Shown here one piece after another: positions 23,001 through 29,625 of a stretch of DNA of 64,000 nt. Both the position numbers and the translations under genes were made by a program. Origin of the DNA: Bordetella parapertussis. Lineage in GTDB: Bacteria > Pseudomonadota > Gammaproteobacteria > Burkholderiales > SG8-41. The stretch spans positions 1 to 64,000 of the forward strand of contig CAMCYP010000017.1 in the NCBI GenBank assembly GCA_945885345.1, read 5' to 3'. The number at the start of each line of letters is the position of its first letter. The stretch's first letter is position 1. The notes under the pieces are model-generated. The model saw only the letters and a program-made list of their open reading frames with translations. It was not told where the DNA came from and searched no databases.

Positions 23001-23612
23001 TTCTCGATCGGCCAGGCCATGCGCAAGGCCGGCTGCCGCGTGTTGTACTTCGCCGGCTACAAACACATGATCGATCGTTACCGCATCGAGGATATTGAAG
23101 CCGCCAGCGATGTCGTGGTCTGGTGTTCGGATGACGAGCCTGGATTCATGCCGGCGCGTCCTGATGACCGCCGCTTCGTCGGTAATATCGTACAGGCGAT
23201 GAACGCTTATGCATCGGGTGAGCTCGGCGCGCAGGCGATCCCGTTCAGCGATGCCGACCGCATCATCGCCATCGGTTCCGACAAGATGATGGCTGCCGTG
23301 GCGCGGGCGCGGCACGAGGTGCTGAAGCCGCACCTGAAGCCGCAGCACCATGCGATCGGTTCCATCAACTCGCCGATGCAGTGCATGATGAAAGAGGTTT
23401 GCGCGCAGTGTCTGCAACCACAGATTGATCCGCTGACCGGTAAAACGAGTTATGTATTTTCCTGTTTCAATCAGGATCAGCCGCTGGATTGTGTGGACTG
23501 GAAGGCACTGGATCAGCGTTTGAAACAGAACTCGACGCAGGAAAAACTCACTGCCGAGTGGCTGGACCATTGTCTGGTCAAGCTGGAGCTGCGCGACATT
23601 CAGCGGGTTTGA
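20031..23612 (+). CDS. Single-chain NfnAB/GltD-PyrK-like iron-sulfur flavoprotein, 1193 aa
   Basis: Three modules. Residues 1-250: helical region of unknown family. Residues about 255-830: GltD/NfnB-like unit with two [4Fe-4S] sites (C263, C266, C274, C303; C343, C346, C350, C396), FAD motif VLVAGMGPAGFSLS (406-419) and a second dinucleotide fold VVVIGGGLTAVDAATES. Residues about 860-1193: ferredoxin-reductase/PyrK-like unit with FQPGQFYRLQ, an NAD site ETVVLVGGGLGNAV and a C-terminal [2Fe-2S]-type set C1118, C1124, C1127 plus a cysteine near 1145. The NfnB+NfnA order suggests ferredoxin:NAD(P)H electron transfer, possibly bifurcating; that is inference. The ATG at 20031 has a weak ribosome-binding site. 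The gene stands alone, between the 44-residue peptide and a convergent gene. Confidence 0.82.
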   Translation: MDTPVDIISPLHGTRKILNLSAANSLQFGFSFEDFYSRDGLIRVDQVFLRELGQADAALHAQLLAARAAADPLVAKTESELLLALTPHLEDFIGELFGITAEVRALSARHHDLAPLYSVKRLFVQRKAMHKYKADAAAAIDGPAVGEKLAALCGEPLTELVFAKQVTAWQQDEQAHAEALELALQYAAWAAHTPAGHERHHAGVLFKSPHKLDIQNLVPVQTTAAAGYTEHRFDVSRLRLRQGFKLTDKGTDLTGALDEANYCIWCHEQGKDSCSKGLKEKGASGRGAQSFKKSPFGITLAGCPLEEKISEFHKAKTEGLAIGALAIITVDNPMVAATGHRICNDCMKACIYQKQEPVNIPQAETRTLKDVLELPWGFEIYGLLTRWNPLNLRHPCPKAPSGKRVLVAGMGPAGFSLSHFLMNDGHTVVGIDGLKIEPLPAELSGVDITGRRVAFKPIRDVRELHESLDERAMAGFGGVAEYGITVRWDKNFLKIIRLLLERRSQFALFGGVRFGGTITAEDAFAMGFDHIALAIGAGRPTVLDMPNGLARGVRTASDFLMALQLTGAAKTDSIANMQLRLPVVVIGGGLTAVDAATESLAYYPLQVEKFLLRYEQLAREHGEAAARIAWNPEERETADEFLAHARAIRAERAAAAKEGREPRVLQLLQSWGGATIAYRKRLVDSPSYTLNHEEVHKALEEGITFGECLTPLAIKVDAYGHARALKVVVHAKGEDGEWRETGRVEMPARAILIAAGTQPNTVLAREDAEHFVLDGRYFRACDASGQPVAAEKAISKPNAINVLLSKRDDGRFISYFGDVHPSFFGNVVKAIGSAKQGYPVVSGVLAQMKPAAAVDDATFLGALQRDLRATVHEVKRLTPQIIEVVVHAPLAARRFQPGQFYRLQNFEALAPRTAGSTLAMEGLALTGAWVDAEQGLLSTIVLEMGGSSDLCVQLKPGEPIVLMGPTGTPTEIPTGETVVLVGGGLGNAVLFSIGQAMRKAGCRVLYFAGYKHMIDRYRIEDIEAASDVVVWCSDDEPGFMPARPDDRRFVGNIVQAMNAYASGELGAQAIPFSDADRIIAIGSDKMMAAVARARHEVLKPHLKPQHHAIGSINSPMQCMMKEVCAQCLQPQIDPLTGKTSYVFSCFNQDQPLDCVDWKALDQRLKQNSTQEKLTAEWLDHCLVKLELRDIQRV

Positions 23613-23632
23613 TGCTGTCGATCGGAAATATA

Positions 23633-23671
23633 ATATAAGTATTTGTTTTTAAACGATATTATATAATATCG
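23633..23671. promoter_or_regulatory. AT-rich intergenic element B with 18-bp palindrome
   Basis: Between convergent genes lies ATATAAGTATTTG (23633-23645), the 13-mer shared with elements A and C. TTGTTTTTAAAC (23643-23654) is shared with 16137. The perfect palindrome CGATATTATATAATATCG (23654-23671) overlaps the last codons of the minus-strand gene. It could be a bidirectional terminator stem, though AT-rich, or a protein-binding site. Confidence 0.5.
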
Positions 23672-24237
23672 GACGGCAGGTGGGCTATGCGGCAGAGGCT
23701 GCCTTCAATGCGCAGTGGAAGCTGGCCCAGCTGCGCCAGGAGCGCCGGCGACAGCCCGGTTTCAGCAGATTCAACAATGAAGCGCGGGACATCCGCGCCG
23801 CCGGAAATGAATTCCACTGCCGGCTGCATGATCAGCGTTGCGCGAACAGCAGCGCAGGCGGATTCCTCACAGTACAAACCATAAATCATCAGATTCTGCT
23901 GCGGGCTTGTGGCGCCGGGCTTTGTTGCGTTGTCGATCGACACGGGTGCATACAGCGGACGTTCAAAGCGCCGGTAGAGCTGGCGCATGCCGATGCGTAT
24001 GGCTTCAAACTCGGGGCTGTCGGCCCGCACCTTCATATCGGCATCCTGTGCTTTCATGTCAGGGAAATCCAGGTGCCAGGCCACATCCGGCCAGTGCAGG
24101 CTGCCTTTGATTTTGCTGATGATGCGACCGCGCGGCAGGTCGAGTCGCTGGCGTACATCCGACGCCTGGATTCGCTGCTGCAGCACCGCGTACTCGTTGC
24201 CGGGACGGGCGTAATAAAAATTCCAGGAAACGATCAC
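23659..24237 (-). CDS. Hypothetical protein, 192 aa
   Basis: I do not recognise this family. The protein starts MIVSWNFYYARPGNEYAVLQQR, has WPDVAWHLDFPD near residue 50 and RQLYRRFERPLYAP near 85-98, and shows no signal peptide or membrane helix. The opening resembles small dimeric alpha-beta barrel proteins (EthD/Dabb-like), but this is only an impression. It lies 29 bp downstream of the aminotransferase on the same strand, so the two are probably co-transcribed. Codon use looks like its neighbours. Its stop codon sits within the 18-bp palindrome. Confidence 0.75.
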   Translation of the reverse strand: MIVSWNFYYARPGNEYAVLQQRIQASDVRQRLDLPRGRIISKIKGSLHWPDVAWHLDFPDMKAQDADMKVRADSPEFEAIRIGMRQLYRRFERPLYAPVSIDNATKPGATSPQQNLMIYGLYCEESACAAVRATLIMQPAVEFISGGADVPRFIVESAETGLSPALLAQLGQLPLRIEGSLCRIAHLPSDII

Positions 24238-24266
24238 GCTGAAACGGCCTTCACGGGTGCTATGCT

Positions 24267-25592
24267 TTAATTGCGTCCGACCTCACGCAGTGCATCGGCG
24301 AGCTTGCCGACCAGTTCATCGATCTGTGCCTTGCTGATGATCAGCGGCGGCGACAGCGCAATGATGTCGCCGGTGGTGCGGATCAGCACGCCCTTTTCGT
24401 AACACTTGAGGAAAGTCTCGAAGGCACGTGCTGTGGGCGCGCCGGGCCTTGGTTCGAGTTCGATGCCGGCGACCAGGCCCATGTTGCGCACGTCGATGAC
24501 ATTGGGCATTTCGCGCAGCGACTGCACTGCCTGCTCGAAATAGGGTGCGAGTTCCTGCGAACGCTGGAACAGTCCTTCCTCCTCGAAGGTGTCGAGGCTG
24601 GCCAGCGCCGCGGCCGTGGCCAGCGGGTGTCCGGAATAGGTATAGCCGTGAAAGAGTTCGATGGTGCCGGGAGGCGCGCTGTTGACCACGGCATCGTAAA
24701 TGCCGCGGCGCGCGATCACCGCACCCATCGGCACGGTGCCATTGGTCAGGCCTTTGGCGATGATCATCATGTCGGGCACCACACCGACCACGTCGGCGCC
24801 AAAGCAGGGGCCGGTGCGGCCGAAGCCGGTGATGACTTCATCAAATATCAGCAGCAGACCGTATTTGTCGCAGATCTGGCGCAGCCGTTCGAGGTAACCC
24901 TTGGGCGGGACCAGCACGCCGGTGGATCCGGCCAGTGGTTCGACGATGACCGCAGCGATGTTGCTGGCGTCGTGCAGCGGGATGATGCGTTGTTCGAGTT
25001 CATCGGCGAGATGCGCGCCCCAGGCAGGCTGGCCGCGGCTGAAGGCGTTTTCCTTCAGGTTGTGTGTATGCGCGAGGTGGTCGACGCGGAACAGCATGTT
25101 GCCGTAAGCCTTGCGGTTGGCTGGGATGCCGCCGACCGAGATGCCGCCGAAGCCGGCGCCGTGATAGCCGCGTTCGCGGCCGATCAGCACATTGCGTTGG
25201 CCTTCGCCGCGGGCGCGGTGGTAGGCGAGTGCGATTTTGAGCGCGGTATCGACGCCTTCCGAGCCGGAGTTGCAGTAAAACACGTGGTCAAGGTCGCCCG
25301 GCGCCAGCGCGGCCAGGCGTTCGGCGACGCGGAAGGCATCCGGGTGCCCCATCTGGAATGCCGGCGCGTAGTCCATCGCTGCGACCTGTTTCTGCACGGC
25401 TTCGACGATGCGCGGGCGGCAATGGCCGGCGTTGACACACCACAGGCCGGCGGTGCCGTCGAGGATCTGGCGGCCGTCATCGGTGGTGTAGTGCATGTCC
25501 TTGGCGGCGACCATCATGCGCGGCGCCTGTTTGAATGCGCGGTTCGCGGTGAACGGCATCCAGAATGATTCGAGGTTGTTGCGTGCAGTCAT
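24267..25592 (-). CDS. Class III omega-aminotransferase (beta-alanine/omega-amino acid:pyruvate type)
   Basis: A 441-residue PLP-dependent aminotransferase. Characteristic stretches are ESFWMPFTANRAFKQAPRM at the start, FYCNSGSEGVDTALKIA (phosphate binding), LLIFDEVITGFGRTG, and the Schiff-base lysine in IIAKGLTNGTVPMGAV. It most resembles beta-alanine:pyruvate or omega-amino acid:pyruvate transaminases, which may also accept taurine, putrescine or GABA. Substrate specificity cannot be read. The start at 25592 matches the family N-terminus; the frame continues upstream. It is divergent from the osmoprotectant-type ABC gene, with a 136-bp gap. Confidence 0.9.
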   Translation of the reverse strand: MTARNNLESFWMPFTANRAFKQAPRMMVAAKDMHYTTDDGRQILDGTAGLWCVNAGHCRPRIVEAVQKQVAAMDYAPAFQMGHPDAFRVAERLAALAPGDLDHVFYCNSGSEGVDTALKIALAYHRARGEGQRNVLIGRERGYHGAGFGGISVGGIPANRKAYGNMLFRVDHLAHTHNLKENAFSRGQPAWGAHLADELEQRIIPLHDASNIAAVIVEPLAGSTGVLVPPKGYLERLRQICDKYGLLLIFDEVITGFGRTGPCFGADVVGVVPDMMIIAKGLTNGTVPMGAVIARRGIYDAVVNSAPPGTIELFHGYTYSGHPLATAAALASLDTFEEEGLFQRSQELAPYFEQAVQSLREMPNVIDVRNMGLVAGIELEPRPGAPTARAFETFLKCYEKGVLIRTTGDIIALSPPLIISKAQIDELVGKLADALREVGRN

Positions 25593-25728
25593 GGAAAACC
25601 TTTGCCTGGAGTGAATGCGCAGCCCCCGGTGCCGCGCGGTTTGCAGTGCGCAGCATGCTACCATCTTCACGCCATGACACGACACAGGCGGGTTGCGAAA
25701 CAGTTGGGTTGCAAATGAGGGCTGCCGG

Positions 25729-27249
25729 ATGCACGGTTTTTACAGGATGACCCGCCGCTGCGCATGCTGGATTGCCGCGGCACTGTTGCTGTGTACGGTC
25801 ACTGTGGCGGCGGCGGATGATGTGCTGCGAGTCGGCTCCAAACGCTTTACCGAATCCTACATTCTTGGCGAAATCATTGCGCGCACTGCGCAACGCGCTC
25901 CCGGCTTGCGCGTGGAGCACAAACCCGGACTGGGCAATACCGCAATCCTGTTTGCCGCGCTGAAAAGCGGCGCCATTGATGTCTACCCGGATTACACCGG
26001 TACCATCGCGCTGGAACTGCTCGGTTTGCCGGGGGTACCCGCCCTCGAGGAGATCAACCGCCAGCTTGCGCCGCACGGATTGGCTGCCGGGATGTTTTTC
26101 GGTTTCAGCAATGGTTACGCGCTGGCGATGCGCGAGGAGCTGGCGGCGCGCCACGGTATCCGGCGGATTTCCGATTTGATGAATTTCGGGACGGCCCGCC
26201 TTGCCCTGTCGCCCGAATTCCTGAACCGCAGGGATGGCTGGCCGGCGATGCGTGATACCTACGACCTTGAAGGCCTGCCGGTTCGCGGACTGGATCACGG
26301 GCTGGCCTATGAAGCGCTGGCTAAAGACCAGGTCGACGTCATCGATGTGTATACGACGGATCCGAAAATTGTCCGTAACGGATTGCGCGTGCTCGAGGAC
26401 AATCAGCGGTTTTTTCCCGATTACGAGGCCTTGCTGGTTTATCGCGCAGAACTGCCGCAACGGTACCCGGCTGCGTGGGCTGCGATGAGCCGACTGCAGG
26501 GAACGATTACCACCGCGGACATGATCGCGATGAATGCGGCGGTGGAGTTGGACGGACGCAGTTTTGCGACCGTCGCCGCCGGCTGGCTGCGGGAAAAACG
26601 CGTGGTAAGGGATTCTGCCGCAGCGCCCGGGCTGGGCGCCGTGTTGTTCGGCCCTGACCTCGGGCGGCTTACGCTGGAACACCTGTTGCTGGTCTGCGCA
26701 TCGTTGCTGCTCAGCGTGGCGGTCGGCGTGCCGCTGGGGATCTGGGCGCAGCGCGCGCCGCGGACCGGCACCTGGATCCTGGCCCTGACCGGCATGCTGC
26801 AGACGGTACCCAGCCTGGCGCTGCTGGCGTTCTTGATTACCGCGCTGGACCGGATTGGCGCCGTGCCGGCGATACTGGCCTTGTTCCTGTATGCCCTGCT
26901 GCCGGTGGTGCGTGCCACCGAAACCGCATTGGCGGGTGTGGGCGGCGGCATGCGTGATGCAGGACGCGCGCTGGGCCTGGACGGCAGGCAACTGATGCGC
27001 CTGATCGAATTGCCGCTGGCCATGCCCGGGGTATTGGCCGGCATCAAGACTGCGGCGGTGATCAATGTGGGTACCGCGACGGTTGCGGCATTCATAGGTG
27101 CCGGGGGCTATGGTGAACGCATCGTGGCAGGACTGGCCGTCAATGACCACAAGCTGCTGCTGGCTGGTGCGCTCCCGGCAGCGGCGCTGGCCTTGATGCT
27201 GGAATGGGGCTTCCGCTGGCTGGACCGGCATTTGCTGTGCCGGAATTGA
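25729..27249 (+). CDS. Fused ABC substrate-binding/permease protein (OpuB/Osm, glycine-betaine family)
   Basis: A 506-residue fusion. After a signal-like helix (CWIAAALLLCTVTVAAAD) residues about 28-290 form an OpuBC/OsmF-type binding domain (VGSKRFTESYILGEI, DVYPDYTGTIALELL, VDVIDVYTTD). Residues about 310-506 form a ProW/OpuBB permease (VGVPLGIWAQ, TVPSLALLAFL, the EAA loop GRALGLDGRQLMRLIELPLAMPGVLAGIKTA). Fused binding-permease proteins of this type occur naturally for quaternary amines. No ATPase gene is adjacent, so the energising subunit must be elsewhere. The start at 25729 is chosen; ATG at 25747 is possible. Confidence 0.9.
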   Translation: MHGFYRMTRRCACWIAAALLLCTVTVAAADDVLRVGSKRFTESYILGEIIARTAQRAPGLRVEHKPGLGNTAILFAALKSGAIDVYPDYTGTIALELLGLPGVPALEEINRQLAPHGLAAGMFFGFSNGYALAMREELAARHGIRRISDLMNFGTARLALSPEFLNRRDGWPAMRDTYDLEGLPVRGLDHGLAYEALAKDQVDVIDVYTTDPKIVRNGLRVLEDNQRFFPDYEALLVYRAELPQRYPAAWAAMSRLQGTITTADMIAMNAAVELDGRSFATVAAGWLREKRVVRDSAAAPGLGAVLFGPDLGRLTLEHLLLVCASLLLSVAVGVPLGIWAQRAPRTGTWILALTGMLQTVPSLALLAFLITALDRIGAVPAILALFLYALLPVVRATETALAGVGGGMRDAGRALGLDGRQLMRLIELPLAMPGVLAGIKTAAVINVGTATVAAFIGAGGYGERIVAGLAVNDHKLLLAGALPAAALALMLEWGFRWLDRHLLCRN

Positions 27250-27307
27250 TGGTGTGGCGTCCTTTTTTCATATGATGGAACTACGGCCGCAGACTGTTGC
27301 GCAGCGT

Positions 27308-27334
27308 GAACTTAATCGAGAGCAGCCGGTCAGT
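27308..27334 (+). promoter_or_regulatory. Candidate sigma-E promoter of rpoE
   Basis: GAACTT at 27308-27313, a 16-bp spacer and TCAGT at 27330-27334 fit the extracytoplasmic sigma-E pattern (GAACTT-N16-TCnnA) fairly well. The site lies 120 bp before rpoE, as expected for autoregulation. A second GGAACT at 27277 has no matching -10. Confidence 0.45.
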
Positions 27335-27453
27335 GCACTATCGCTGTTGCGGCACATTTCGCGCCTACTTACAGGCGGTTATACTGCGGCGCCTGCCCGA
27401 ACAGCGACTCCGTTGACCGGGATCAGGGTGGCGGTATCAGGGAACGGATAATA

Positions 27454-28053
27454 ATGAGCGATCGCGAAGTCGATCAGCAGCTGGTAGAGCGCGTACAACG
27501 CGGCGACAAACGCGCCTTCGATCTGCTGGTCACCAAATACCAGCGCAAGCTGGGGCGCTTGCTGTCGCGCTTTATCCGCGATCCCAGCGAGGTGGAGGAT
27601 GTGACGCAGGAAGCGTTTATCAAGGCGTACCGGGCGTTGCCGGGGTTTCGCGGCGACAGCGCTTTTTATACCTGGCTGTACCGGATCGGCATCAATACCG
27701 CCAAAAACCACCTGGTGGCAATGGGGCGGCGGGCACCGACCAGCACGGAAATGGATGCCGAAGAGGCTGAAAACCTGGAATCCGGCGATCAATTGCGGGA
27801 CCTGAATACCCCGGAAAACCAGATGATGAGCCGGCAGGTTGGCGATACGGTGAACCAAACCCTGCAGGAGTTGCCAGAGGAACTGAGGACGGCAATCACC
27901 CTGCGCGAAATCGAGGGTTTGAGTTACGAGGAAATAGCCACCGTCATGCAGTGTCCGGTGGGTACGGTGCGGTCCCGGATCTTTAGGGCCCGCGAGGCGG
28001 TGGCGGCAAAATTGAAACCCTTGCTCGACACGGGCAAGGACAGGAGATGGTGA
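27454..28053 (+). CDS. rpoE: Extracytoplasmic-function sigma factor E
   Basis: A 199-residue group IV sigma factor (AlgU/RpoE). Region 2 has FDLLVTKYQRKLGRLLSRFI, DVTQEAFIKAYRAL and TWLYRIGINTAKNHL; region 4 has LPEELRTAITLREIEGLSYEEIATVM and CPVGTVRSRIFRARE. It directs the cell-envelope stress response and is held by the next gene's anti-sigma factor. rseA starts one base after its stop. The upstream 204-bp gap holds a candidate self-recognised promoter. Confidence 0.97.
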   Translation: MSDREVDQQLVERVQRGDKRAFDLLVTKYQRKLGRLLSRFIRDPSEVEDVTQEAFIKAYRALPGFRGDSAFYTWLYRIGINTAKNHLVAMGRRAPTSTEMDAEEAENLESGDQLRDLNTPENQMMSRQVGDTVNQTLQELPEELRTAITLREIEGLSYEEIATVMQCPVGTVRSRIFRAREAVAAKLKPLLDTGKDRRW

Positions 28054-28054
28054 G

Positions 28055-28573
28055 ATGGAAAATATTTCGGCACTGATGGACGGCGAAGCAGACGGGCAGG
28101 AGGCGCATCAGGCCATGTTGCGGCTGAAGGATACCGGGGAAGCCCGTCAGACCTGGGCGAGCTATCACCTCATCGGTGACGTGATGCGCGGCGATGCCTT
28201 GCCGGCATTTGATGTTTCGCAGCGAGTGTCTGCTGCCCTCGACCAGGAGCCGACGGTCATGGCGCCGCAACGGGCATTGCGCACCAGTCGGACGTTGACA
28301 TATGCCCTGTCGGCCGCAGCGTCATTTTCAGCGATTGCCGTCGTCGGCTGGATGGCTTTTTCAACCGGCAACGTCATCAGTCCTGCGGTGGAAGTGGCGC
28401 AGGCGCCGGTGCCGGTAGTTGTGCAGCCGGAAGCGCAACTGGTCAGTGCGCCCAGTGACATCCAGATGAACGGATACCTGCTGGCACACCAGGGTGTGTC
28501 GCCGAGCACGAGTCTGCATGGTGTCGCGCCGTACATCCGTACTATTTCCACAGCACCGGCTGCGGGCCGCTGA
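28055..28573 (+). CDS. rseA: Anti-sigma-E factor RseA/MucA
   Basis: A 172-residue inner-membrane anti-sigma factor. The cytoplasmic N-terminus carries ENISALMDGE and RQTWASYHLIGDVMRGD, the RseA N-domain that wraps RpoE. A membrane helix spans about residues 80-105 (ALSAAASFSAIAVVGWMAF), and the rest is a periplasmic tail. Regulated proteolysis of the tail releases RpoE. The position between rpoE and rseB supports the call. Confidence 0.93.
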   Translation: MENISALMDGEADGQEAHQAMLRLKDTGEARQTWASYHLIGDVMRGDALPAFDVSQRVSAALDQEPTVMAPQRALRTSRTLTYALSAAASFSAIAVVGWMAFSTGNVISPAVEVAQAPVPVVVQPEAQLVSAPSDIQMNGYLLAHQGVSPSTSLHGVAPYIRTISTAPAAGR

Positions 28574-28579
28574 CATCCC

Positions 28580-29563
28580 ATGAAATTCTGGTGGATGGTT
28601 GTTCTCGGGTTGCTGCCGGGTGTTGCGGTAGCGGACGAGAACTCACGCGAAGCCTTGGCCATGCTGGAGAAAATGGCTGAAGCCAGCCGCAAGGTGAATT
28701 ATTCCGGTACCTTCATGTTCCAGCATGGCGGGCAGGCTGAAACGTCGCGCATTGCGCATTTCGTCAATCCCGCCGGCGGTGTGCTGGAGCGGCTGGAGAC
28801 GATGGACGGGCCGGCGCGCGAAGTCATACGTACCAATGACCAGGTAACCTGCTATCTGCCTGGCAGCAAGGTGGTGCTGGTTGATCCGCGGGGTTCCCGC
28901 CAGTTTCCGGTACGCGTCGATCAAATCCAGGAAATCGTCGAGCACTACCGTGTGGTCAAAGGCGGCATGGATCGCGTGGCTGGCCATGAGTGTCAGTGGG
29001 TGGCCTTGATGCCCAAGGATGCGTTGCGCTATACCCGGCGTTTCTGTGCCGAGGTCAATACCGGTTTGCCGTTGCGCGCGCGCGCATCGAACGAAAAAGA
29101 CGAAACGTTGGAGACTTTCGTTTTTTCCACATTGAGCATCGGCGGCTCGTTCCGGCGCGAACTGGTGCGGTCAAAATATGCCACGACCAGCACCAAGCAG
29201 GGCTGGCGCGTGGATCGTTCGGCATTGACGGCCGGCGACAGCGGGGATTCCGGCTGGGTGGTACATAACCAGCCAGCGGGTTTCCGCAAACTGATGGAGT
29301 TGCGGCGCTCGATGGTTGGCAAGAAGGGTACGGTTTCACACCTGGTATTTTCCGATGGTCTGGCTGCGGTATCGATATTCATCGAGCCCAACGCCGGGCA
29401 TAATAACCGGCAGTTGCTGCAGCATCAGGGCGCGGTTCATATCTACAGTCGCGCGGTTCCGGGTTATACGATCACCGTGCTGGGCGAGACCCCGGCGGAG
29501 ACCGTGATGCAGTTTGCGCGCTCGCTGGAACCCAAGGCCACTGCCGCAGCCCAGCAACGCTGA
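28580..29563 (+). CDS. rseB: Sigma-E regulatory protein RseB/MucB
   Basis: A 327-residue periplasmic protein that binds RseA and protects it from site-1 cleavage. The signal peptide is about residues 1-19 (MKFWWMVVLGLLPGVAVAD). The LolA-like N-domain has MAEASRKVNYSGTFMFQHGG and RLETMDGPAREVIRTND, and the C-domain carries SDGLAAVSIFIEP. It sits 6 bp after rseA and 62 bp before mucD. Typical size. Confidence 0.93.
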   Translation: MKFWWMVVLGLLPGVAVADENSREALAMLEKMAEASRKVNYSGTFMFQHGGQAETSRIAHFVNPAGGVLERLETMDGPAREVIRTNDQVTCYLPGSKVVLVDPRGSRQFPVRVDQIQEIVEHYRVVKGGMDRVAGHECQWVALMPKDALRYTRRFCAEVNTGLPLRARASNEKDETLETFVFSTLSIGGSFRRELVRSKYATTSTKQGWRVDRSALTAGDSGDSGWVVHNQPAGFRKLMELRRSMVGKKGTVSHLVFSDGLAAVSIFIEPNAGHNNRQLLQHQGAVHIYSRAVPGYTITVLGETPAETVMQFARSLEPKATAAAQQR

Positions 29564-29625
29564 CCGCGTTTCGTTTCAGGCAGTCCCCTCATGTACCATC
29601 CATGCATTTCCAGGAAAGGCTGAAC

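Noticed and set aside
25477-27231. 584-codon minus-strand frame opposite the fused ABC protein
   Set aside because: Gln/Arg/His-rich antisense composition, no recognisable domain, and fully overlaps a well-supported plus-strand gene.
27254-27451. 65-codon frame before rpoE
   Set aside because: Overlaps the candidate rpoE promoter region and lacks any family feature.
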